Shown here piece by piece: positions 1 through 7,287 of a DNA stretch of 13,419 bases (position 1 is its first letter; each line of letters starts with the position of its first letter). The notes beneath the pieces are model-generated. The model did no database searches and was not told the DNA's origin. It saw only the letters and a list, made by a program, of their open reading frames with translations. This DNA is from an uncultured Bacteroidia bacterium (GTDB taxonomy: Bacteria > Bacteroidota > Bacteroidia > Bacteroidales > UBA932): the NCBI GenBank assembly GCA_902797895.1, contig CADBUS010000071.1:1-13419 (forward strand), given 5' to 3'. A program made the translations under genes and the position numbers.

Positions 1-1815
1 CCATTTCTGATAGGCATCTCCTTTATTATAGTCTATCTTGCGGTGGGGCTTATAAGGGTACTTTATCACCTTACAAAAGAGGATAGAAAAGCATTGATTA
101 TCTCACTCTTTAAGCCTAAAACCATTGGCAAAAATATAAAGGATATATTCTTTGACTGCCTGCTGCATACAAAAATCTGGAAGCGCAAGCCGCTACTCGG
201 ATATATGCACTCGGCAATAGCTTTCGGCTGGTTTATGCTTATTGTACTGGGGCACATTGAGGTGGCTCTCTTTGCACCGTGGCATCTGAGTTCGCTATCT
301 GATGGCTCGCTCTACTACCCTATTTTCTACCGCTTCTTTATCTGGATAAATCCGGAGCACGAGACAATGAGGGGATTTGTTTTCTTCTTCCTAATGGATT
401 TCTTCTTGCTCTATGTACTTAGCGGTGTGGCACTTGCAATGTATAAGAGAGTGCGCTCCATAGCCCTTGGAATGAGGCACACAACCAAACCCTCTTTGGC
501 AGACAGAGTTGCACTCTACAGCCTTTGGGCTATATTCCCGTTAAGGCTTTTGGCTGAGGGATTTACTGCAGATTTGAGCGGCGGAAGCTTTTTGACCAAA
601 CCGGTAAATATTCTTTTCCACAGGTTTTTTGGTAATGAACTAAACTTTATGCCTACTTGGTGGTTGTACTCTATTTGCTTAGGACTCTTCTTTTTAGCTA
701 TGCCTTTCAGCAGATATATGCACATACTTACCGAGCCTCTGCTGATAATTTTCAGAAATGCCGGCCTCAAAGTACGCAAGCCGCGTAAAGGGTTTGCAGA
801 GGCTGAAATATATGCCTGCTCAAGTTGCGGCCTCTGCATAGATGCCTGCCCTATGAATAGCCAAAAGAAGAATCTAAAGTACTCATCTGTATATTTCATA
901 AGATTTTTAAGGCGACACAACAAAAAGAAAATCAATCAGATAGCAGAAAAATGCCTGATGTGCGGCAAGTGCTATGCCCTCTGCCCTGTGGGGATTAACT
1001 CCCCTGCCATAAGAAGAGCGCAAAGAGAGAGCGTAAACAATATGGCCGGCTTTAATTACGGCTATATGGAGCGTTACCCTCAAATGGCACAATTATCGCA
1101 AAATGAGCAAAATAAAGAGAAGGCACAATGCAACACCCTCTACTTTGCAGGTTGTATGAGCCACCTTACTCCAAAAATTATCAAATCTGTGGAGAAGATT
1201 ATGCAACTATCGGGAGAAAGCTATATTTTTGCAGATAAAGATGGAGGGCTCTGTTGTGGCAGGCCGCTGATGTTGGCCGGTAAGAGCGATGCAGCCAAAA
1301 AGGTTATTGAGCAGAATCGTAAAATGATACTTCAAAGCGGCTGTAAGAGGCTTTTGGTCTCCTGCCCTATCTGCCTAAAAATCTTTAAGGAGGAGTATAA
1401 TTTGGAGGGCATTGAGATATTGCACTACACCCAATATATCAACTCTCTTATTGCCAACGGTACCCTCAAACTCAAAAAGAGCGAGCAGAGTTTTGTATTC
1501 CACGATCCTTGTGAGCTTGGCAGAGGATGCAACATATACGAGGAGCCGAGGGCTGTTATCAGAGGGCTTGGAGAGCTCAAGAAAGGCTTAAAAGAGAGGG
1601 ATGAGAGTATCTGCTGCGGAGCAAGTTTAGGAAGCCATACGCTCGATTATAGAGAGAGGGGCAAAATTGCCGAGTATGCAGTAAGCTCGCTAATGGCAGA
1701 GAGGCCGGATTGCATTATAACCGCCTGCCCTCTATGCTATAAGACCATTAGGGATAAGAGCCCTGTAAATGTAAAAGATATAGCGGAGGCGGTTTGCAAC
1801 CAAATAGAAAAATAA
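1..1815 (+). CDS. Membrane-anchored Fe-S oxidoreductase, heterodisulfide-reductase-like (CCG domains), 5'-partial
   Basis: The frame is open to base 1, so the gene begins upstream and 604 residues are visible; the GTG at 43 is only the first in-window start codon. Numbering from that GTG, the N-terminal part (to about residue 235) is hydrophobic with several membrane spans (about 55-75, 113-135, 205-222 and the window edge), like a NarI-type membrane subunit. Two [4Fe-4S] motifs follow: Cys259/262/265/269 and Cys304/307/310/314. Two CCG (cysteine-rich) domains come next, with Cys-Cys-Gly at 404-406 and 524-526 and Cys-Pro-x-x-Cys at 441-444 and 562-565. This is the HdrD/GlpC/LutA-like architecture fused to a membrane anchor. 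Such proteins pass electrons between a quinone pool and a dehydrogenase or disulfide-type partner. The partner is not visible and the substrate cannot be named. It ends 29 bp before the next gene's ATG, so the two may be cotranscribed. Confidence 0.88.
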   Translation, partial: PFLIGISFIIVYLAVGLIRVLYHLTKEDRKALIISLFKPKTIGKNIKDIFFDCLLHTKIWKRKPLLGYMHSAIAFGWFMLIVLGHIEVALFAPWHLSSLSDGSLYYPIFYRFFIWINPEHETMRGFVFFFLMDFFLLYVLSGVALAMYKRVRSIALGMRHTTKPSLADRVALYSLWAIFPLRLLAEGFTADLSGGSFLTKPVNILFHRFFGNELNFMPTWWLYSICLGLFFLAMPFSRYMHILTEPLLIIFRNAGLKVRKPRKGFAEAEIYACSSCGLCIDACPMNSQKKNLKYSSVYFIRFLRRHNKKKINQIAEKCLMCGKCYALCPVGINSPAIRRAQRESVNNMAGFNYGYMERYPQMAQLSQNEQNKEKAQCNTLYFAGCMSHLTPKIIKSVEKIMQLSGESYIFADKDGGLCCGRPLMLAGKSDAAKKVIEQNRKMILQSGCKRLLVSCPICLKIFKEEYNLEGIEILHYTQYINSLIANGTLKLKKSEQSFVFHDPCELGRGCNIYEEPRAVIRGLGELKKGLKERDESICCGASLGSHTLDYRERGKIAEYAVSSLMAERPDCIITACPLCYKTIRDKSPVNVKDIAEAVCNQIEK

Positions 1816-1844
1816 TATCCATCGCGATAGAAATAGAGTATAAA

Positions 1845-3131
1845 ATGGAGATAAACGCAACAGAGTATAAACTACGCAGCTGCCTCACAGAGAGAGAGTT
1901 TGAGGATAGCGGCTGGATGCTTGCAGACCCTCAGGACAAAGAGCCTGCTCTAATTAGGGCTATCTATAAAAAGAGGCAGATTGAGTTCAAAGAGCCCTCT
2001 TACGGCATATATCGCTTTGCAGATTGGCTGCCGGTTAGGAGAATGCTCAAAAACTCCTCTGCTCCAATCACTTATAAAAGCGAAAAGCTCGCCAAAGAGC
2101 TTAGGCTTGAGAATCTTTACATAACTTTTTCCGGCTACTGGCCTGAACGGGGGACGTTTATGAATACCTGCTCCTTTAAGGAGACTGAGGCCTACTCGGT
2201 GTGTGCAAGGCTGCCGCAAGATAGCGGAAAGATACTTGTTGTGGCCTCTGCCGGCAATACAGCCAGAGCCTTTGCGCAGGTATGTTCAGACAACAATATC
2301 CCTATCGTAATTGCAATTCCGGAGGATAATCTGCCTGCGCTATGGTTCAAGGAGCCGCTCGGCAGCTGCGTAAAGATAATATGCTCGCCAAAGGGGAGCG
2401 ACTACTTCGATGCCATAGCTCTTGCCGCCAAGCTCTCTGCAGATAGCAGATTTTTGGAGGAGGGAGGAGCCAAGAATGTGGCTCGCCGCGATGGAATGGG
2501 AACTACGGTACTCTCTGCAGCAGAAGCCATCGGGAGGATTCCGGATGCCTACTTCCAGGCGGTTGGGAGCGGAACCGGTGCCATAGCCGCCTACGAGGCC
2601 AATTTGAGGCTGATTGAGGATGGGCGCTTTGGCAACCACCTTATGAGGCTTATGCCATCGCAAAATTACCCCTTTATACCTATGTATCAGGCGTGGGAAA
2701 AAAGAAGCAGGGCGCTGTTGCCATCTGACGATGCTCTGCAAAGGGAGTTGGCTCTAAAGATTAAGGCCGCTGTGCTCTCCAACCGCAGGCCGCCCTATTC
2801 AATACACGGTGGCCTATACGATGCCCTAACCGCCACAAACGGCCATTTCTACCACATTAGCAATAGCGAGTTGGATGAGGGGCTTGCCCTGTTCAAGCTG
2901 TGCGAGGGTATAGATATACATCCGGCTGCCGCAGTAGCCCTTGTAAGCCTCCAAAAGGCGGTTGCCGCAAAGGATATTGCAGCAGAAGATACAATTATGC
3001 TCAATATTACGGGCGGCGGAGAGGAGCTATTTAAGAGCCGCAATAACTTTGTATATGCAAAACCGGATTTGATTCTATCTCCGGATACAGAGGCGGATAA
3101 AGTTATCTCAAAAGTTGCAGCCCTCTTTTAA
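1845..3131 (+). CDS. Cysteate synthase-like PLP enzyme (threonine synthase fold)
   Basis: A 428-residue fold-type II PLP enzyme. The likely Schiff-base lysine is Lys112 in CSFKETEA; ASAGNTARA (about 134-142) is the substrate-carboxylate loop typical of threonine-synthase relatives; and GSGTGAIAA is the phosphate-binding glycine loop. The sequence resembles the Bacteroidales proteins annotated as cysteate synthase, which by analogy with the archaeal enzyme convert O-phosphoserine plus sulfite to L-cysteate. In Bacteroidota, cysteate is the head-group precursor of sulfonolipids (capnine type). I chose the ATG at 1845; a TTG at 1794 in the same frame would overlap the upstream gene and add 17 residues, which look non-conserved. 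The name rests on remembered family similarity, and threonine synthase or diaminopropionate ammonia-lyase activity is possible. No sulfonolipid acyltransferase gene is in the window. Confidence 0.75.
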   Translation: MEINATEYKLRSCLTEREFEDSGWMLADPQDKEPALIRAIYKKRQIEFKEPSYGIYRFADWLPVRRMLKNSSAPITYKSEKLAKELRLENLYITFSGYWPERGTFMNTCSFKETEAYSVCARLPQDSGKILVVASAGNTARAFAQVCSDNNIPIVIAIPEDNLPALWFKEPLGSCVKIICSPKGSDYFDAIALAAKLSADSRFLEEGGAKNVARRDGMGTTVLSAAEAIGRIPDAYFQAVGSGTGAIAAYEANLRLIEDGRFGNHLMRLMPSQNYPFIPMYQAWEKRSRALLPSDDALQRELALKIKAAVLSNRRPPYSIHGGLYDALTATNGHFYHISNSELDEGLALFKLCEGIDIHPAAAVALVSLQKAVAAKDIAAEDTIMLNITGGGEELFKSRNNFVYAKPDLILSPDTEADKVISKVAALF

Positions 3132-3185
3132 CAACAGCGAATCAAACTGTCAAATAAAAAGATAACAGAAGAAGAGAAATTTTTA

Positions 3186-3193
3186 TATATTTG
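3186..3193 (+). promoter_or_regulatory. Candidate Bacteroidota -7 promoter box ahead of the riboswitch
   Basis: TATATTTG matches the Bacteroidota TAnnTTTG -7 consensus and lies just upstream of the riboswitch 5' end, so transcription would begin close to the first aptamer stem (about 3198-3205). No convincing TTTG -33 element is seen about 20 bp upstream. No hairpin terminator is visible between the end of the cysteate synthase gene (3131) and this box, so read-through from upstream cannot be excluded. Confidence 0.4.
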
Positions 3194-3197
3194 TACT

Positions 3198-3449
3198 CAA
3201 CAATGGTTTTCTCCGTCTTATATGTTGTGGAGAAATTAAAAGGGAATCAGGTGCGAATCCTGAACAGCTCCCGCTGCTGTAAGTCCCATTTGTATAGCGT
3301 TTTATATGCTGTGCATATGTTTGCAGAGAAATAATTGCCACTGAGATTGGCTTGCCTTTGGCTTCAAAGGCTACTCGGGAAGGCTCTCTGCAAGGGATAA
3401 GTCAGAAGACCTGCCTTGTAGTTTTAGGTGAGCCTGCGGGATGATGGGC
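3198..3449 (+). promoter_or_regulatory. Cobalamin (B12) riboswitch with kissing-loop domain
   Basis: The conserved elements occur in order. GGTTTTCTCC pairs with GGAGA around 3205-3233. AAATTAAAAGGGAATC and GGTGC (3250-3254) follow, then the L5 region GCTCCCGCTGCTGTAAG. CCACTG is at 3338-3343 and CGGGAAGG at 3376-3383. The B12 box AGTCAGAAGACCTGCC is at 3400-3415. P1 can form between ACAATGG (about 3200-3206) and CCTTGT (about 3414-3419). Peripheral hairpins are clear: ATATGC/GCATAT (3304-3318) and GCCTTTG/CAAAGGC closing a GCTT loop (3354-3371). A downstream hairpin (GCCT/GGGC, 3432-3449) presents GCGGGA (3436-3441), exactly complementary to TCCCGC in L5 (3269-3274): the L5-L13 kissing loop of the regulatory domain. 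Such RNAs bind cobalamin and normally reduce expression of the downstream gene. The next gene is the FAH-family CDS at 3631, which leads the citrate lyase operon. Confidence 0.95.
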
Positions 3450-3620
3450 ATATCCGAAGATTTTGAGCCTACTGCAACCTATGCATTACGCTCTCTTTTC
3501 TTCTTCCCCATCACCTATCGCACATCACCGCCAACAATTTGCTGTAGTATGCAAATAAAAATGAAAAAAGCAGCAGGATGCAACTCAAAAAAGAGTAACT
3601 TGCACTATTATTTAGATAGG
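3442..3620 (+). promoter_or_regulatory. Putative riboswitch expression platform (leader to first gene)
   Basis: About 180 nt separate the kissing-loop hairpin from the first start codon, and no U-tract terminator is evident. TGATGGG (3442-3448), which overlaps the 3' side of P13, is complementary to CCCATCA (3507-3513). The adjoining CCTATC (3514-3519) is complementary to GATAGG (3615-3620), which covers part of the ribosome binding site of the 3631 gene. A B12-dependent exchange of these pairings could occlude or free the ribosome binding site. The pairings are short and the switching model is inference. Confidence 0.35.
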
Positions 3621-3622
3621 AG
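3618..3622 (+). promoter_or_regulatory. Shine-Dalgarno-like site for the FAH-family gene
   Basis: AGGAG ends 8 nt before the ATG at 3631. It is the clearest ribosome binding site in the window and supports that start. A second AAGGAG (3625-3630) abuts the ATG and is too close to act as an ordinary Shine-Dalgarno. Confidence 0.55.
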
Positions 3623-3630
3623 ATAAGGAG

Positions 3631-4506
3631 ATGAAATTTGTAACATTCAAAGATTCTGCCTCTATCCCAAAACTTGGTGTATTGGGCAGCGATGCTACTA
3701 TTTTTGAGTTCGGTGAATTGGGTTTGCAATTTGCTGATATGAGCGATTTTATAATAAACAAGAGTGAAAAAGATTTAGAACTTTTGCACAAAATTTCGCT
3801 CAAAAGCGGTGGAAAAAAGAGCACCGAAGTGCAACTTCTATCCCCTATCATTGCTCCTCGCCAAGATGTTATCTGCCTTGGAATCAACTATATGGAGCAT
3901 GCCAAAGAGAGTTATAAATACAAAAATATAAAGTTTGACGGCAAGAGAGAATTTGCTGTCTATTTTTCTAAGCGTGTGAACGAGGCTATCGGCCATAACG
4001 GTCTGATAGATGGCCACTTTGATATTACAGAAAAACTTGATTATGAGTGCGAATTGGCTCTTGTTATCGGCAAAGATGCAAAGAATGTGAGCCAACAGAG
4101 TGCTAAGGAGTATATTTTCGGCTACACTATTTTGAATGATATTAGTGCCAGAGATTTACAAAATCGCCACAAGCAATTTTACTTTGGCAAAAGCCTTGAT
4201 GGATTTACGGCAATGGGGCCGCACATTGTAACCTCCGATGAGTTAGATAGTTCTAATTTAGAGCTTAAATGCTTTGTAAACGGGGAGTTACGCCAACACT
4301 CCAATACATCCAAGATGATTTTTGATGAGCATTATGTAATCGCTGAATTGAGTGCGGCAATGACTTTGAAAGCCGGAACCATAATCTCTATGGGAACGCC
4401 GAGCGGAGTCGGAATGGGATTTGATCCGCCTAAATTCTTAAAGAGCGGCGATGAGATAAACTGTGAAATTGAACAAATCGGAACATTGAGAAATATTGTA
4501 AAATAA
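3631..4506 (+). CDS. Fumarylacetoacetate hydrolase (FAH) family protein; candidate oxaloacetate decarboxylase/tautomerase
   Basis: A 291-residue protein with a divergent N-terminal segment (about 1-75) and a complete C-terminal FAH fold. FAHD1-type active-site residues are present: lid His90 and Glu93 in NYMEHAKE; metal ligands Glu139 and Glu141 in DYECEL plus Asp170 in NDISARD; and Lys187 in GKSLDGF. The family covers acylpyruvases, 2-hydroxyhepta-2,4-diene-1,7-dioate isomerases, and FAHD1-type oxaloacetate decarboxylases/tautomerases. Its place as first gene of a citrate lyase operon, 14 bp before citD, makes oxaloacetate, the lyase product, the most sensible substrate; that assignment is inference. 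It should be cytoplasmic, with no signal peptide or membrane span seen. Its DNA is visibly richer in A+T than the aconitase and isocitrate dehydrogenase genes, hinting at a separate origin. The cobalamin riboswitch lies directly upstream. Confidence 0.85.
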   Translation: MKFVTFKDSASIPKLGVLGSDATIFEFGELGLQFADMSDFIINKSEKDLELLHKISLKSGGKKSTEVQLLSPIIAPRQDVICLGINYMEHAKESYKYKNIKFDGKREFAVYFSKRVNEAIGHNGLIDGHFDITEKLDYECELALVIGKDAKNVSQQSAKEYIFGYTILNDISARDLQNRHKQFYFGKSLDGFTAMGPHIVTSDELDSSNLELKCFVNGELRQHSNTSKMIFDEHYVIAELSAAMTLKAGTIISMGTPSGVGMGFDPPKFLKSGDEINCEIEQIGTLRNIVK

Positions 4507-4520
4507 CAAACAACTCTTTT

Positions 4521-4802
4521 ATGGAACTGAAAACCGCAATGGCCGGAACAATGGAGTCCGGCGACATTCTGATCCAAATTGCTCCCACAGAGGGAGAGGG
4601 GCTTAATATAGAGTTGCAAAGCTCTGTCTCTTACCAATTTGGAAATCAAATCAAAAAAGTAATTACTGATACGCTTAAAGAGCTTGGAGTTACCAAAGCT
4701 CAGGTGAATGCCACCGATAAGGGAGCGTTAGATTGCACTATTCGTGCACGTGTAACGGCCGCAGCTGTAAGGGCTACCGGAAAAGATGTTTGGAAAGATT
4801 AA
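4521..4802 (+). CDS. citD: Citrate lyase acyl carrier protein (gamma subunit)
   Basis: At 93 residues it is close to the usual CitD length. The N-terminal AGTMESGD matches the CitD signature AGTLESGD, in which the serine (Ser13 here) carries the 2'-(5''-triphosphoribosyl)-3'-dephospho-CoA prosthetic group through a phosphodiester bond. The C-terminal DKGALDCTIRARVTAA also matches CitD. The acetyl thioester on this arm is exchanged for citrate and then cleaved by the other subunits. It lies 14 bp after the FAH gene and 19 bp before citE, as expected for a single transcript. Confidence 0.96.
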   Translation: MELKTAMAGTMESGDILIQIAPTEGEGLNIELQSSVSYQFGNQIKKVITDTLKELGVTKAQVNATDKGALDCTIRARVTAAAVRATGKDVWKD

Positions 4803-4821
4803 AAATAAAAACAGATAGAGT

Positions 4822-5715
4822 ATGAGATTAAGAAGAACTATGATGTTCGTGCCCGGCAATAACCCTGGTATGATGTCCGATGCTTTTATCTATGGGCCCG
4901 ACTCAATAATGCTTGACCTTGAGGATTCGGTAACTATGGCCGAGAAAGATGCGGCTCGACTATTGGTATATAATGCACTAAAAACCATAGACTATGGTAA
5001 TACAGAGATGGTGGTACGTATAAATCCGCTCAATACCCCATATGGCAAAAAAGATATTGAGGCTGTAGTAAAGGCCGGAGTAGATGTGATTCGTATGCCA
5101 AAGACCGAGACCGCAGAAGAGGTGCGTGAGGTAGAGGCTGAAATTGAGAAGGTTGAGAAGGAGATTGGCTGCTTGGGACGTACTAAAATTATGGCCGCCA
5201 TAGAGAGTACTTTGGGTATAGTAAATGCATACGAGATTGCAGTTGCCTCTAAGCGTATGATGGGAATTGCCTTGGGTGCAGAGGATTACTGTGCCAATCT
5301 TAAAACACAGCGCACACCTGAGGGAACAGAGCTACTTCTGGCTCGCCAGACCATAGTTGTGGCTGCCCGTGCTGCCGGCATAGATGCCTTGGATACAGTC
5401 TATTCAAATCTGAACGATATGGAGACCTTCCGCAAAGAGGTTGAGCTTATTAAGGCATTAGGATTTGATGGTAAGTCTATTATCAACCCACGCCAGATAG
5501 AGATTGTAAATGAGGTCTTTGCCCCTAAGCAGAAAGATATAGAGAAGGCCCTTACAATTTTGGCTGCCATAAAGGAGGCCGAGAAGAAGGGCTCAGGCGT
5601 TATAGCCGTAAATGGCAAGATGGTAGATAAGCCTGTGGTAATACGCGCACAGCGCACCATTGAGCTGGCTTTGGCATCAAAAGTTTTAACAGAGGAGGAG
5701 CTTAACAATGAATAA
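4822..5715 (+). CDS. citE: Citrate lyase beta subunit (citryl-ACP lyase)
   Basis: A 297-residue HpcH/HpaI-aldolase-family TIM barrel, normal CitE length. It opens with RRTMMFVPGNNPGM, followed by DSIMLDLEDSV, VVRINPLNTPYG with the conserved substrate arginine, AAIESTLG and LGAEDYCANL with the Mg-binding Glu and Asp, and GKSIINPRQ. It cleaves citryl-ACP to oxaloacetate and acetyl-ACP. The stop overlaps the citF start by 8 bp, suggesting translational coupling. A citramalate lyase beta subunit would look alike, but the aconitase-like and isocitrate dehydrogenase genes downstream favour citrate. Confidence 0.96.
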   Translation: MRLRRTMMFVPGNNPGMMSDAFIYGPDSIMLDLEDSVTMAEKDAARLLVYNALKTIDYGNTEMVVRINPLNTPYGKKDIEAVVKAGVDVIRMPKTETAEEVREVEAEIEKVEKEIGCLGRTKIMAAIESTLGIVNAYEIAVASKRMMGIALGAEDYCANLKTQRTPEGTELLLARQTIVVAARAAGIDALDTVYSNLNDMETFRKEVELIKALGFDGKSIINPRQIEIVNEVFAPKQKDIEKALTILAAIKEAEKKGSGVIAVNGKMVDKPVVIRAQRTIELALASKVLTEEELNNE

Positions 5716-7258
5716 GATTATAGCACAGAGAGCAGCTTTGGTGGAGCAGGCTGCCACCCAAATGGGTAAGAAAACATACAATGGCACAAGTGCAAAAGAG
5801 CAAACTCCGCGCACAGAGAATCAGAAAGAAAGCCCTAATTCAAAGGTAGTTACATTAGAAGAGGCTATCCGTGGTTGCGGTATGAAAGATGGTATGACTA
5901 TCTCTTTCCATCACCATTTCCGTGCCGGCGACAAGGTTGTGAATATGGTAGTTGATAAGTTGGCCGAGATGGGTTTCAAAAATCTCTCATTGGCCGCATC
6001 AAGTTTGCAAGATGTGCATAAGCCTATGATTGAGCATATTAAGAATGGTGTTATCAGCGAGATAAGTACCAGCGGCTTGCGTGGTGAGTTGGCAGATGAG
6101 ATTTCTCGAGGGCTTATGGATAAGCCTGTTGTATTCCGCTCTCACGGCGGAAGAGGCTCCGCCATAGCCAATGGAGAGTTGCATATAGATGTGGCTTTTT
6201 TGGGTGCTTCATCTTGCGACTCTGCCGGTAACGCTTGCGGCTATTCACGCTCTGAAAATGCCAAAAGCATCTGCGGCTCATTAGGTTATGCTCTGCCCGA
6301 TGCTCGCTATGCAGATAGGGTGGTTATACTCACAGACGACTTGGTGCAGTATCCTAACACCCCTAACAGCATATCGGAGCACGATGTGGACTATGTAGTT
6401 GAGGTTGAGAGCGTTGGCGACTCATCTAAAATTGCCTCAGGTGCTATCCGCGATACCAAGAATCCACGTGATATACTGCTTGCTCAGCAGGCCGCAAAGG
6501 TTATTATCAACAGCGGCTATTTCAAGCAAGGCTTCTCTATTCAGACAGGTTCGGGCGGTGCTTCGCTCGCTGCTGTAAAGTATATACGTGAGAGTATGAT
6601 TGAGAAGGGAATAACTGCCTCGTTTGCCCTTGGCGGCATCACAGCCCACATGGTTAAGATGCACGAAGAGGGGCTGATAGAGCGCCTTATAGATGTGCAA
6701 TCTTTTGATAAGGTGGCGGCAGAATCTATTATGAAAGATCCTATGCATAAGGAGGTTTCGGCGAGCGAATATGCCAGCGCCGATACACCGGGTTCGGCTA
6801 CCCACTATCTTGATATTGTAATTCTCTCCGCTTTGGAGGTGGATGTAAACTTTAATGTAAATGTGCTTGTGGGTAGCGATGGTATAATCCGTGGTGCTGT
6901 AGGCGGCCACCCTGATACCGCTGCCGACTCGGCTTTGAGCATTATTGTATGTCCGCTGCTGCGTGGTCGTATTCCGTGTGTGGTAGATGAGGTTACTACT
7001 CTTATCACCCCTGGAGCCACTGTAGATGTGGTAGTTACAGAGTATGGTATAGCTGTTAATCCTGCTCGTGCAGAGATAGCCGAGAGGCTGAAAGCTGCAG
7101 GGCTTAAGATAGTTACCCTCGAGCAGCTGAGAGATCACGCTCTCAAAGTAATCGGCCAACCCGATCCGCTGCCGTTTGGCGACAAGGTGGTTGGAGTGGT
7201 GATGAATCGTGATGGCTCTGTGATGGATGTCATCAAGAATATAAGCCCTATAGGTTAA
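5708..7258 (+). CDS. citF: Citrate lyase alpha subunit (citrate:acetyl-ACP transferase)
   Basis: A 516-residue protein close to the approximately 510-residue enterobacterial CitF. Recognisable blocks run along the whole length: MTISFHHHFRAGDKVVNMV, the TSGLRGELADEISRGLM region, HSHGG-like SHGGRGSA, NIDVAFLG-like HIDVAFLGASSCD, NSGYFKQGFSIQTGSGGASL, FALGGITAHMV, SALEVDVNFNVNVL-SDG, and the ITPGATVDVVVTEYGIAVNP block. It transfers the ACP arm from acetate to citrate, releasing acetate and making citryl-ACP. The ATG lies inside the last codons of citE. The first 45 or so residues are variable, as is usual. No frameshift or loss is seen. Confidence 0.96.
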   Translation: MNKIIAQRAALVEQAATQMGKKTYNGTSAKEQTPRTENQKESPNSKVVTLEEAIRGCGMKDGMTISFHHHFRAGDKVVNMVVDKLAEMGFKNLSLAASSLQDVHKPMIEHIKNGVISEISTSGLRGELADEISRGLMDKPVVFRSHGGRGSAIANGELHIDVAFLGASSCDSAGNACGYSRSENAKSICGSLGYALPDARYADRVVILTDDLVQYPNTPNSISEHDVDYVVEVESVGDSSKIASGAIRDTKNPRDILLAQQAAKVIINSGYFKQGFSIQTGSGGASLAAVKYIRESMIEKGITASFALGGITAHMVKMHEEGLIERLIDVQSFDKVAAESIMKDPMHKEVSASEYASADTPGSATHYLDIVILSALEVDVNFNVNVLVGSDGIIRGAVGGHPDTAADSALSIIVCPLLRGRIPCVVDEVTTLITPGATVDVVVTEYGIAVNPARAEIAERLKAAGLKIVTLEQLRDHALKVIGQPDPLPFGDKVVGVVMNRDGSVMDVIKNISPIG

Positions 7259-7287
7259 GGCTTTTACTCTTATAATCAGCAGAGAAA

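Noticed and set aside
43..1815. GTG at 43 as the true start of the Fe-S oxidoreductase
   Set aside because: The same frame is open back to base 1 with hydrophobic, membrane-like residues (PFLIGISFIIVYLAV), so the gene starts upstream of the window.
1794..1844. TTG start at 1794 for the cysteate synthase gene
   Set aside because: It overlaps the upstream CDS and adds a segment not resembling the family; the ATG at 1845 gives a normal N-terminus.
3441..3626. 61-codon frame beginning at the ATGATG inside the riboswitch L13 loop and ending just before the 3631 start
   Set aside because: Low-complexity, no recognisable similarity, and its start lies in the conserved kissing-loop segment, so the ATGs are explained by the RNA. 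A translated leader peptide cannot be fully excluded.
6437..7159. Long minus-strand frame (240 codons) opposite citF
   Set aside because: It lies entirely within the well-supported citF gene on the other strand, and its translation shows no recognisable family.
4521..7258. citDEF as citramalate lyase rather than citrate lyase
   Set aside because: The subunits are homologous and cannot be separated by eye, but the operon carries isocitrate dehydrogenase and an aconitase-type hydratase, not methylaspartase or glutamate mutase, so citrate is favoured.
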